Translations under genes and position numbers: made by a program | Shown here: positions 9,715 through 16,860 of the stretch, in pieces | Layout: every line of letters starts with the position of its first letter | Numbering within the stretch: position 1 is the first letter of the stretch | NCBI GenBank assembly: GCA_017991555.1 | Contig: JAGOQM010000014.1 | Location: forward strand, 1-64,000 | Reading direction: 5' to 3' | Length of the DNA: 64,000 bases | Source of the DNA: Neisseriaceae bacterium | GTDB taxonomy: Bacteria; Pseudomonadota; Gammaproteobacteria; Burkholderiales; Neisseriaceae | The notes under the pieces: generated by a model | What the model was told of the DNA's origin: nothing | The model's input: the letters and a program-made list of their open reading frames with translations, nothing else | Databases searched by the model: none

Positions 9715-10537
9715 AGAAGTACAGTCTATATTAGGCCACTTGGTGGAGCTACGGACCCGTTTCGTACGCATCATCATTGGGCTTTTGGTTTGTTTCTTGG
9801 CCTTGGTTGCCTTCGCTCAAGAAATTTACGCCTTTGTGGCCCAGCCTTTGGTTGATGCGTTGCCTGCGGGTGGCAGCATGATCGCCACCGATGTGATTGC
9901 GCCGTTCTTTGTGCCGATTAAAGTCACCATGATGGTGGCGTTTTTGCTGTCGTTGCCGAATACCGCCTATCAGCTGTGGGCCTTTATTGCGCCAGCGTTA
10001 TACCAGCATGAAAAACGGTTGATGTTCCCCCTTGTGGCGTCGACCATCCTGCTGTTTTTAATCGGCATGGCGTTTGCCTATTTCTTGGTGTTTCCGGTGA
10101 TTTTTCAGTTTATGGCCTCGGTGACCCCTGAAGGGGTGAGCATGGCCACCGACATTGATAAATACCTGTCGTTTATTTTGGGCATGTTCTTGGCCTTTGG
10201 CCTGACTTTTGAAGTGCCGATAGTGGTGCTGGTGCTTAATCGTGCCGGCATCGTCAGCCTGGCCCAGCTTAAATCGGCTCGCCCCTACGTGATTGTGGGT
10301 TCGTTCGTGGTGGCTGCGGTGGTGACGCCGCCGGACGTGCTGTCGCAAACGCTGTTGGCGGTGCCGCTGTGCTTGCTGTATGAGTTTGGTCTGTTTATGT
10401 GTCGCTTTGTGAAGGTCAAGAAAGCGCATACCGAACTGACCGTGGCAGAAGCCGCGGCGCAAGCCGTGGTTGAACCAGAGGTGGCCGAAGTGGCAGACAA
10501 AGCGACCGATCAAACCAAAAAGGATGACCCGTCATGA
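9707..10537 (+). CDS. tatC: Sec-independent translocase subunit TatC
   Basis: TatC is the six-helix membrane protein that recognises the twin-arginine signal. The 276-residue product begins with the conserved LGHLVELRTR cytoplasmic motif, and six hydrophobic segments follow. The C-terminal tail of about 40 residues is Ala/Val/Glu-rich and poorly conserved. It overlaps tatB at its start and the DUF2069 gene by four bases at its end. A probable client, a lipoprotein LD-carboxypeptidase with an RR signal, is encoded at 14211-15389. Confidence 0.97.
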   Translation: MNEEVQSILGHLVELRTRFVRIIIGLLVCFLALVAFAQEIYAFVAQPLVDALPAGGSMIATDVIAPFFVPIKVTMMVAFLLSLPNTAYQLWAFIAPALYQHEKRLMFPLVASTILLFLIGMAFAYFLVFPVIFQFMASVTPEGVSMATDIDKYLSFILGMFLAFGLTFEVPIVVLVLNRAGIVSLAQLKSARPYVIVGSFVVAAVVTPPDVLSQTLLAVPLCLLYEFGLFMCRFVKVKKAHTELTVAEAAAQAVVEPEVAEVADKATDQTKKDDPS

Positions 10538-10878
10538 TGGGCAGTCGACACGCACGTTGGGTGGCCAGTGCCACCCTAATCGGCCTGATTGTGGTCAGCC
10601 TGGTCTGGGAGCTGTGGCTGGCACCGGCGCGCCCTGGTGGCTCGTTACTGGCTTTAAAAGCCCTGCCTTTATGCCTGCCCTTGGCGGGGATTTTGTTTGG
10701 CAAAAAGTACACCTATCAGTATAGCTCTATGCTGATCCTGTTTTACTTTGCCGAAGGGGTGATGCGCCTGTTTGATGCCGAGCCATTGAGCCGCCTGTGC
10801 GCAGGCTTGGCCACGGCCTTGAGCTTTGTGTTCTTTATTGCCTGCCTGCGCTATATCCGCTCGTTAAAAGCGGCTTAG
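10534..10878 (+). CDS. DUF2069 family membrane protein
   Basis: A 114-residue integral membrane protein with about four hydrophobic segments and the family block around LPLAGILFGKKYTYQYSSM, which I recognise as DUF2069. The function is unknown. It overlaps the tatC stop by four bases, and a second in-frame ATG follows directly, so it is the last gene of the tat operon. A terminator lies 16 bases downstream. Confidence 0.8.
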   Translation: MMGSRHARWVASATLIGLIVVSLVWELWLAPARPGGSLLALKALPLCLPLAGILFGKKYTYQYSSMLILFYFAEGVMRLFDAEPLSRLCAGLATALSFVFFIACLRYIRSLKAA

Positions 10879-10893
10879 GCCTTAAGCGATTGC

Positions 10894-10927
10894 AGCCCCC
10901 TATTGGTTCGCCAGTAGGGGGCTTTGT
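10894..10927 (+). terminator. Terminator of the tat operon
   Basis: A 13-bp GC-rich hairpin (AGCCCCCTATTGG, TTCG loop, pairing arm to 10922) is followed by a short T-rich stretch. Confidence 0.75.
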
Positions 10928-11662
10928 TATGGCCGCGGGCTGGGCGGCTCCGGTGGGGTTTGCAAGGCCGCCGTCAGCAGCGCCAGTACCGCCGCAACCT
11001 TGGGCAATAGCTGGCGTTTGCGGGGCCACAGCAGGTGTAGGGGCAGGCCAGCAGTGTTGAGGTGGGGCAAAATGGGCACGAGACGGCCTTCGGTCAGCTC
11101 TGCTTCAATCAGCCAGCTGGCCAGCTGGGCCACGCCAGCACCGGCGACAGCGGCCTGCACTAGGCCATCACCGCTGCCGATGATGAGGGTGTGGGTCATT
11201 TTGGGTGCGGGCTTTGGCAGCGTCCAGAGTTGGGTGCTGCCGTCGGCCTTGCCGTATCGAATGGCCCGATGGTGGCTTAGGTCTGCCTGGGTGTTGGGGG
11301 TGCCGTGCTTGGCCAAATAAGCCGGCGCGGCACAAAAAATCAGGGCTTCTGACCCCAATAAACATTGGCCTAGGCGCTCAGAAGATTCGGTGCTGGGGGT
11401 GCCCAGGCGCACCGCGATGTCGATGCCTTCTTCAATTAAGTCCACAAAGCGGTCGGTGAATGAAATTTGGGGCTGTAGGCGCGCCCGCATCGGTGAGGCT
11501 CAAGCTGCGCGTGGTACGCTCAAAGAGGCGGGTGCCTAAGCGCGCCTCTAAGCGCGCCACCTGCTTGCTGACGGCCGAGTTGGTTAGGTGCAGCTGCTCG
11601 GCGGCGGCGGTAAAGCTGCCAGCATCGGCGCTGATGCCTTTGAGGCGTTCTGTAGACGGCAT
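10927..11662 (-). pseudogene. LysR-type regulator, broken by internal deletions
   Basis: The N-terminal HTH part (from about ATG 11662) and the effector-binding part (down to the TAA at 10927-10929) are in different frames. The first frame reads through LTDAG, the usual end of the HTH region, then into a short foreign tail. The second frame picks up at LQPQISFTDRFVDLIEEG, normally some 50-60 residues further on. The sequence joins without a gap, so about 150-180 bases are missing, by a number not divisible by three. The first helix also lacks about six residues between RLKG and ADAGSF. It lies divergent to an intact MFS gene. Confidence 0.85.
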
Positions 11663-11671
11663 GGTGGGCCT

Positions 11672-11696
11672 TATTGTGGATAATAATTCCATAATA
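11672..11696. promoter_or_regulatory. Palindrome between the LysR remnant and the MFS gene
   Basis: TATTGTGGA and TCCATAATA form 9-bp arms (one mismatch) around seven bases. AGAATAAGC is also present twice nearby (about 11700 and 11733). This fits a former LysR operator in a divergent promoter region. Confidence 0.4.
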
Positions 11697-11775
11697 GTGA
11701 GAATAAGCATCTAAGACAATCCTTTATATCTAGAATAAGCTGATGCCGTTGATGAATGTGTCTGAGGAGGCAACG

Positions 11776-12933
11776 ATGGTTCAGGTAAAGCAGGAGGGAT
11801 TGGCCATTGCCGTGTTGGCGGTGGCGGCGTTTGTGATTGTGACGACGGAATATTTAATTGTGGGGTTGCTGCCGGCCTTGGCCCGCGATTTTGCGGTGTC
11901 CATCGACGTGATGGGCTGGTTGGTGACGCTGTTTGCGTTTACGGTGATGCTGTTTGGGCCGGTGTTGACGGCGCTGTTGGCGCATTTTGAGCGCAAGCGC
12001 GTGTTTGTGTTCATTTTGCTGGTGTTTGCGGCGGCCAATGCGGTGGCGGCCGTGGCCAATAGCATGTGGCTGTTGGCGCTGGCGCGGTTTGTGCCTGCGC
12101 TCCTATTGCCTGTGTTTTGGGGCACCGCCAGCGAGACCGCGGCGCAGATGGTTGGCCCCGATCGGGCTGGCCGAGCGGTGGCGCGGGTGTATCTGGGCAT
12201 CTCGGCGGCCTTATTGTTGGGCATTCCCTTGGGCACCTTGTGGGCCAGTGCTTGGGGCTGGCGCAGCGCATTTTGGCTGTTGTCGGGCCTGTCGTTGCTG
12301 ATGGCCGTGGCCCTATACGTGTGGATGCCTAAGGTGAGCATGCCGGCGCGGGTGTCGTTACGTGGTCAAGTGGGCCAGCTGCGGCATGCCTATTTTGGGC
12401 TGAACGTGCTGGTGTCGGTGTGGGTGTTTACCGCCATGTTTACCGCTTACACCTATTTGGCCGATATTTTAGAACGTTTGGCCAGCGTGCCGGCGACGCA
12501 GGTGGGCTGGTGGTTGATGGGCTTTGGGGCGGTGGGCCTGATCGGTAATGGTCTGGGTGGGCGCTGGGTGAGCCGCCAGCCCGTGGCCGCCACGGGCGGA
12601 TTTAGCCTGCTCTTGGGATTGGCCATGCTGTTGGCGGCGTGGTGGATGGGGCATGGTTTGGGCTTAATGGTGGCGCTGGCCCTGTGGGGCATTGCTTATA
12701 CGGCGCTGTTCCCGGTGTGCCAAGTACGGGTCATGCAGGCGGCGAAGGGCGCGCAGGCCTTGGCTGGCACGCTGAACGTGGCGGCGGCAAATGCCGGCAC
12801 CGGTCTGGGTGCCTTGCTCGGTGGCTGGGTGATTCAAGCCTATGGCTTGGCCATGGTGGCGCCGGTGGCGGCGGTGCTGTCACTCTTAACCTTGTTGTTT
12901 GTGCCCTTGTTGCGACGCCACCGTCCAGAGTGA
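11776..12933 (+). CDS. MFS efflux transporter (sugar/drug efflux type)
   Basis: A 385-residue major facilitator with twelve hydrophobic segments. The N-terminal TTEYLIVGLLPALA block is typical of the AraJ/SotB/NepI-like drug:H+ antiporter group. I chose ATG 11776 rather than an upstream ATG because GAGGAGG lies at 11764-11770 with ideal spacing. It is transcribed away from the LysR pseudogene, its presumed former regulator, so it may now be constitutive. The substrate cannot be predicted. Confidence 0.85.
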   Translation: MVQVKQEGLAIAVLAVAAFVIVTTEYLIVGLLPALARDFAVSIDVMGWLVTLFAFTVMLFGPVLTALLAHFERKRVFVFILLVFAAANAVAAVANSMWLLALARFVPALLLPVFWGTASETAAQMVGPDRAGRAVARVYLGISAALLLGIPLGTLWASAWGWRSAFWLLSGLSLLMAVALYVWMPKVSMPARVSLRGQVGQLRHAYFGLNVLVSVWVFTAMFTAYTYLADILERLASVPATQVGWWLMGFGAVGLIGNGLGGRWVSRQPVAATGGFSLLLGLAMLLAAWWMGHGLGLMVALALWGIAYTALFPVCQVRVMQAAKGAQALAGTLNVAAANAGTGLGALLGGWVIQAYGLAMVAPVAAVLSLLTLLFVPLLRRHRPE

Positions 12934-12943
12934 GATGGCCGCA

Positions 12944-12984
12944 CAAAAAAACCGAAGCCACGAGGGTGGCTTCGGTTTTGTTTT
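12944..12984. terminator. Bidirectional terminator between two convergent MFS genes
   Basis: Twelve-base perfect arms (12950-12961 and 12966-12977) are flanked by A-rich sequence on the left and T-rich on the right, so it can stop transcription from both sides. Confidence 0.85.
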
Positions 12985-12994
12985 GGCCTGCGGC

Positions 12995-14167
12995 TTAAGC
13001 GTCTAACTTGATTTTCTTACCACACGACAGCAAGAACAGCACCGTCATCAAGGCAATGCCGATGATTAAGCCGTTGCTGCCCAAGTAGTGCATCAGCCCC
13101 ATGCTCATCATGGGCGCCACCAGGCCGCCAAGGCCCCATACCAGCCCCAAACAAGCGTTGGCAGCCACCAGGTTAGGCCCGGTGAAGTAATCGCCTGCGC
13201 GCACCAAGCCGAGGGTGTAAATCGAGCCGGCAAAGCCACCCCAGAGGAACAGGGCGGGCCATAAGAAAATGGGATAAGGCATCAGGAAGGGAATCATGAC
13301 GGTCAACAGCAGGGTGCCCACGGCGCACAGAACGTGGATGCGCACGCGGCCATAGGCATCGCTGAGCCAGCCAAAGGGGATCTGAAAGCAGGCGTCGCCA
13401 ATAAAGATCATGCTCACAATCAGCACTGCCAGCCGTTCCGAGTAGCCATACTCAATGCTGTACAGCGGCATGATCGACAATACGGCGGCATCAAAGAAGG
13501 CAAACAGGAAAATGGCCAGGATGATCACCGGCACGGTGCGCACAAAATAGAACAGGGATTTGCTGTGCTTTTGCTTTTCGTGAAAGGCAAAGTCCAAGGG
13601 GGCCCAAACGGTGATGACCAAACCAAGGAGGTGAAAGGCAAACAGCAGCCACAGGGCGCCACTGCCCTGCGCGCCGAGCATGGACAACATAAAGGGGCCC
13701 AGGATCTGACAGATGGTGAAGAAGGTGGTGTAAATGGCCACAATACGGCCTCGGTCGTGGTCGCTGGCGATGTCGTTGACGCAGGTTTCACCCAGGATGA
13801 TCAAGAGGCTGCTGGCAATGCCGGCGGTCAGGCGCAGCAAAAAAATCAGCATGAAATTGTCGGCGTAGGCCAAAGGCATGATGCTGAGGGTGAGCAGCGC
13901 CATACTGGCGACAAATAAAGATTTAATGCTGAAGCGTTTGGCGATGGCGTTGGCAAAAAACGCCATGATGACAATACCCAGAGCCGGTGTGGCCGCCATC
14001 AGACCGATGATGAAGTCTGTGGCACCCAGGTATTTTAATTTAAAGGTGGTATAAGGAATGGTCAGCCCAGTGTTCAGGCTGACCACGCAAATACTTAAAA
14101 TAAGGGTAATAAAAGGTAATGAGGGATGTTTCTTAAGATTATTTAAAAATGGTTGGGCGATACTCAT
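12995..14167 (-). CDS. MFS transporter
   Basis: A twelve-helix major facilitator of 390 residues if started at ATG 14167. The frame is open to an ATG at 14221 inside the upstream gene's last codons, but those extra 18 residues look unlike the N-terminus of an MFS protein. The chosen start has only a weak ribosome-binding site. The DHDRGRI loop between helices is the usual MFS A-like motif position. It follows the LD-carboxypeptidase closely on the same strand. The substrate is unknown. Confidence 0.8.
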   Translation of the reverse strand: MSIAQPFLNNLKKHPSLPFITLILSICVVSLNTGLTIPYTTFKLKYLGATDFIIGLMAATPALGIVIMAFFANAIAKRFSIKSLFVASMALLTLSIMPLAYADNFMLIFLLRLTAGIASSLLIILGETCVNDIASDHDRGRIVAIYTTFFTICQILGPFMLSMLGAQGSGALWLLFAFHLLGLVITVWAPLDFAFHEKQKHSKSLFYFVRTVPVIILAIFLFAFFDAAVLSIMPLYSIEYGYSERLAVLIVSMIFIGDACFQIPFGWLSDAYGRVRIHVLCAVGTLLLTVMIPFLMPYPIFLWPALFLWGGFAGSIYTLGLVRAGDYFTGPNLVAANACLGLVWGLGGLVAPMMSMGLMHYLGSNGLIIGIALMTVLFLLSCGKKIKLDA

Positions 14168-14210
14168 ACAATGACTAAAAAATACCCGGCGAAGCAAGGC
14201 AGGACTTAAA

Positions 14211-15389
14211 TTATAGCCCATCCTCCAGCATTAAGCCATTTTCACCCGAGAACATGTCCAGCACGTTGACCTCTGGTGGTGGCGGTAAGAGTGCGGCTAG
14301 ATTCAAGGCTTTAGCGTCTAGCCGAGGCATATTTTTGTCATTAAACACCACCTGGTAGCCAGAGCCAAAATCGCGAACCTGGACGCGCGCGCCCAATGGG
14401 AAGGTGGCCTTATTGCGCACGTGACCAAAAGGAAAACCGGTTAAAACTGGGGTTTTGGTCAGCTTGCTGATGTATTCGGCGACGGTGCTGAGGCTGTAGC
14501 TGGCGTCGTAGGTGTCCACGATACGGCCCATGTTGAAGTCGCCCAGAATGATGGCGCTTTGATTTTTCAGGGCGCCAGACAGGTGCAGGGTTTGCAGCAT
14601 GCGCTCGATGCGGTAAGGCTGTTCGCTGGTGTCTTCGAGGAACAGGATGCCGCCGGGCACGCTGGGCATGTACTCAGTGCCGGCCAGAGACGCGATCACG
14701 CTGAGGTTGCCGCCCCAAAGTACGCCTTCGGTGCGCACGCTTTGGGCTTGAATGCGCGGTACGTCAATGGTGAAGCTCGCTTCGGTGGTGCCGGTGATGA
14801 AGCCTTGCATGGCGTCAACGCTGAGGTTGCTGGAGCCGAAGTCGCTGTAGGCCATCGGGCCGGCAAAGCTCATGTATTGGCCTTTGGCCAGTAGGGCCAA
14901 CTGCAAGGCGGTTACGTCGCTGTAGCCAATGAATAGGGTGTCTTGCTCGCGTAACTTATCGGCCAGCTTGGCAAAGTCAATGTGGGGCAGGAGGCGAATG
15001 GCGCCATAGCCACCGCGTGCGGCCATGAGGCAGTCTGGGGCTTTAACGCGGCCAGAGGCAATGTCCTGTAGGTCGGCAATGCGTTGAGCGTCGGAGCCGG
15101 CAAAACGCTGGTAGCGGCGATACAGACTACTTTGGTTGCTGAGGTTAAAGCCAGCCTGCGTCAGGATGTTGATGGCCCGCTGCGACTGTCCTTCGGTGGT
15201 CATGAAGCCCGAGGGGGCAATTAGGCGCATGGAGGCGCCGGCCACGTTGGGTCGAGTGGGGCGGGTGCCGGGTGTGGTCGGCTTGGGGCCGGGCGACTGT
15301 GGGCTGGTACAGGCCTGAAGAATACCGGCGCCAGCGACGGCAGACGATACTTTTAAAAACTGACGGCGTGGGTGGCTAAAAGTCATCAT
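14211..15389 (-). CDS. LD-carboxypeptidase (S66 family), Tat-type lipoprotein
   Basis: Peptidase family S66 cleaves the L,D bond in murein tetrapeptides or related peptides. The 392-residue product has the serine in IGYSD (about S157), the acidic region LEDTSEQPYRIERM and the histidine in FPFGHVRNK, the three parts of the S66 triad. The N-terminus has RRQFLK, a hydrophobic stretch and a lipobox LQAC (C27), so it is probably exported by Tat and lipidated. A Pro/Thr-rich linker follows. Known S66 enzymes are mostly cytoplasmic, so an exported one is less usual. ATG 15389 is preferred over a TTG six bases upstream. Confidence 0.88.
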   Translation of the reverse strand: MMTFSHPRRQFLKVSSAVAGAGILQACTSPQSPGPKPTTPGTRPTRPNVAGASMRLIAPSGFMTTEGQSQRAINILTQAGFNLSNQSSLYRRYQRFAGSDAQRIADLQDIASGRVKAPDCLMAARGGYGAIRLLPHIDFAKLADKLREQDTLFIGYSDVTALQLALLAKGQYMSFAGPMAYSDFGSSNLSVDAMQGFITGTTEASFTIDVPRIQAQSVRTEGVLWGGNLSVIASLAGTEYMPSVPGGILFLEDTSEQPYRIERMLQTLHLSGALKNQSAIILGDFNMGRIVDTYDASYSLSTVAEYISKLTKTPVLTGFPFGHVRNKATFPLGARVQVRDFGSGYQVVFNDKNMPRLDAKALNLAALLPPPPEVNVLDMFSGENGLMLEDGL

Positions 15390-15422
15390 GGGCAAGTCTG
15401 CTTTCTTTAGGGGTTAATAGGG

Positions 15423-15830
15423 CTAATCAATCTCAGACAGGGCAAGGCGCATTTGGTTTTGCCAGTCCGTCGGTAAATCGATGTGGGCTTCACGCTTGGC
15501 CGGCGCCCAGATGGCATCGGGGAAGCAGGCGTCTTGGTTAAAGCGGGCAATGACGTGCCAGTGTAAATGAGGCACCATGTTGCCAAAGCTGGCCAGGTTG
15601 ATTTTATCTGGATTCAAGACGTCACGCATGGCGCGTTCTGTGGCCCACACCCAGTGCATGAAGGTGTCACGCTCGGCGGGGCTAAGGTCCGTCATTTCTT
15701 TTTGATGGGCCTGCCAAATGACGCGGCAAAAGCCTGGCGCATGCGCGTCGTCGGTGACGGCGATGATGCGCACGGCGTCATTTTGGTGCAAAACCTGCTC
15801 GTTTTGTGGCTGGCACAGGGGGCAAGGCAT
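15423..15830 (-). CDS. HIT family protein
   Basis: A histidine-triad nucleotide-binding protein of 135 residues with the signature PHLHWHVIAR (H88, H90, H92). Family members hydrolyse phosphoramidates or dinucleoside polyphosphates. A CPLC motif at the N-terminus could bind metal or be redox active. It starts a short run with the LD-carboxypeptidase and MFS genes (gap about 34 bases). This is not the HIT gene usually placed between hisE and tatA. Confidence 0.9.
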   Translation of the reverse strand: MPCPLCQPQNEQVLHQNDAVRIIAVTDDAHAPGFCRVIWQAHQKEMTDLSPAERDTFMHWVWATERAMRDVLNPDKINLASFGNMVPHLHWHVIARFNQDACFPDAIWAPAKREAHIDLPTDWQNQMRLALSEID

Positions 15831-15970
15831 GGTATTCCTTCATGTATTTTAAATAAAGATCATCATAACGTGCTTTGCGGTTGGCTGCCAACCATGGCGT
15901 GGTGTGGATGAGGTGGCTGGTCAGGTTCGGCTGAGTTGGATGGCGTTTGTCTGCCTATCAAGTGGGCTTT

Positions 15971-15982
15971 AAACCAAGGTTT
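15971..15982. repeat. Palindrome of the AAACCnnGGTTT family
   Basis: AAACCAAGGTTT lies 58 bases left of the repeat element at 16040. A separate GGTTGGC/GCCAACC palindrome is present at about 15880-15895. Nothing else is recognisable between 15831 and 16039. Confidence 0.45.
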
Positions 15983-16039
15983 GATGTTTGCAGAAGACGT
16001 GCCTCACTTGCACCTATCTTCTTCTGACAGTGTATCCCC

Positions 16040-16594
16040 TAGGTGAAGTACCGTCCCGTAGAGCCGCCGAAGTAGGTTCTATTGAGCCAGATGAAGCAGG
16101 CAAAAAGCTTGTGGCGATCGACCACGCTTTTATAGGAGATCGAGCACTCTTGCCTGCGCTGGCTCAATAGGTTCTGCTGAGGGCAGTCACGAAGTGACCG
16201 GGGATCAGGGTGGCCTTTTCTTTGCTTCGTTTCTTTTGGCCACGCAAAAGAAATGACGTCGCCCTCGGCGAAACAAACGCTTAAACTCAAGTCCTATTTA
16301 CCCAAATTCAACATTTCAAAACCATTCATGCTTCGGTAACGCCGCTATTGATCAGTCGTTGGGTTTCGCCCTGTAGGGCGCCATCATTTCTTTTTGATGT
16401 CAAAAAGAAACGAAGCAAAGAAAAACCACCCCACTTTATCCGCCCGCTTTGCGGGTGCCCTCGTTGGCCCGCACGTGGCCGGCGGCAAAAACTCATATTT
16501 GGGCCTGCGGCCAAATACTCAAACAACTTTGCCTTAAGGCCCCGGCCCCGCACGAACCGCCTCGGCGGCTAAAAGGGGAACGGTACTTCACCTA
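16040..16594. repeat. Composite palindromic repeat element, 555 bp
   Basis: The element is bounded by a perfect 15-base terminal inverted repeat: TAGGTGAAGTACCGT at 16040-16054 and its complement at 16580-16594. It also contains a perfect internal 22-base inverted repeat (16216-16237 and 16403-16424). Local hairpins lie at about 16229-16252 and 16387-16410. The left 108 bases match window positions 1-109 in opposite orientation. Short frames inside it resemble the spurious KETKQRKG-type frames that recur in many proteobacterial genomes, so I treat it as non-coding. No transposase is present and no target-site duplication was identified. Confidence 0.75.
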
Positions 16595-16632
16595 AGGGCA
16601 AGTGTGGTGAGTTTAAATAATTTGGCGTTCAT

Positions 16633-16748
16633 CAAACCATGATTTGCTTCTCGCCTTACAGGTAATCGGCTAATGGGGCTAGGCCGTGGGTAGGCTACGC
16701 TTTACCCACGCTACGGCATGTTGACCATCACCAAACCACGGTTTGGTG
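16633..16748. repeat. Two AAACCnnGGTTT-type palindromes and a GC-rich repeat
   Basis: CAAACCATGATTTG (16633-16646) and the stronger CACCAAACCACGGTTTGGTG (16729-16748, 9-bp arms) flank a block at about 16684-16717 in which GTGGGTA is followed by its complement TACCCAC. A degenerate inverted relative of this block lies at about 220-245. No gene is evident between 16595 and 16815. Confidence 0.5.
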
Positions 16749-16815
16749 CGGCGTTTGTCTTAGGGGGTCAAGCAGATGGGCCAGGATGGATCGCCTTTAC
16801 TCAATACTGAGCGCC

Positions 16816-16846
16816 CACAAAAAAGCCCACCTTACGGTGGGCTTGT
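16816..16846 (-). terminator. Terminator of maeB
   Basis: Nine-base arms (16823-16831 and 16836-16844) with a TTAC loop. On the minus strand the hairpin is followed by six T residues, 15 bases after the maeB stop. Confidence 0.85.
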
Positions 16847-16860
16847 GCTCAAGCGTTGGC

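Noticed and set aside
15988..16553. Three open frames inside the repeat island (15988-16170 plus; 16039-16290 and 16326-16553 minus)
   Set aside because: They lie in repeat DNA, have no ribosome-binding sites, and the changes between the two repeat copies alter the amino acids. The KETKQRKG-type sequence is a known spurious pattern in repeated DNA.
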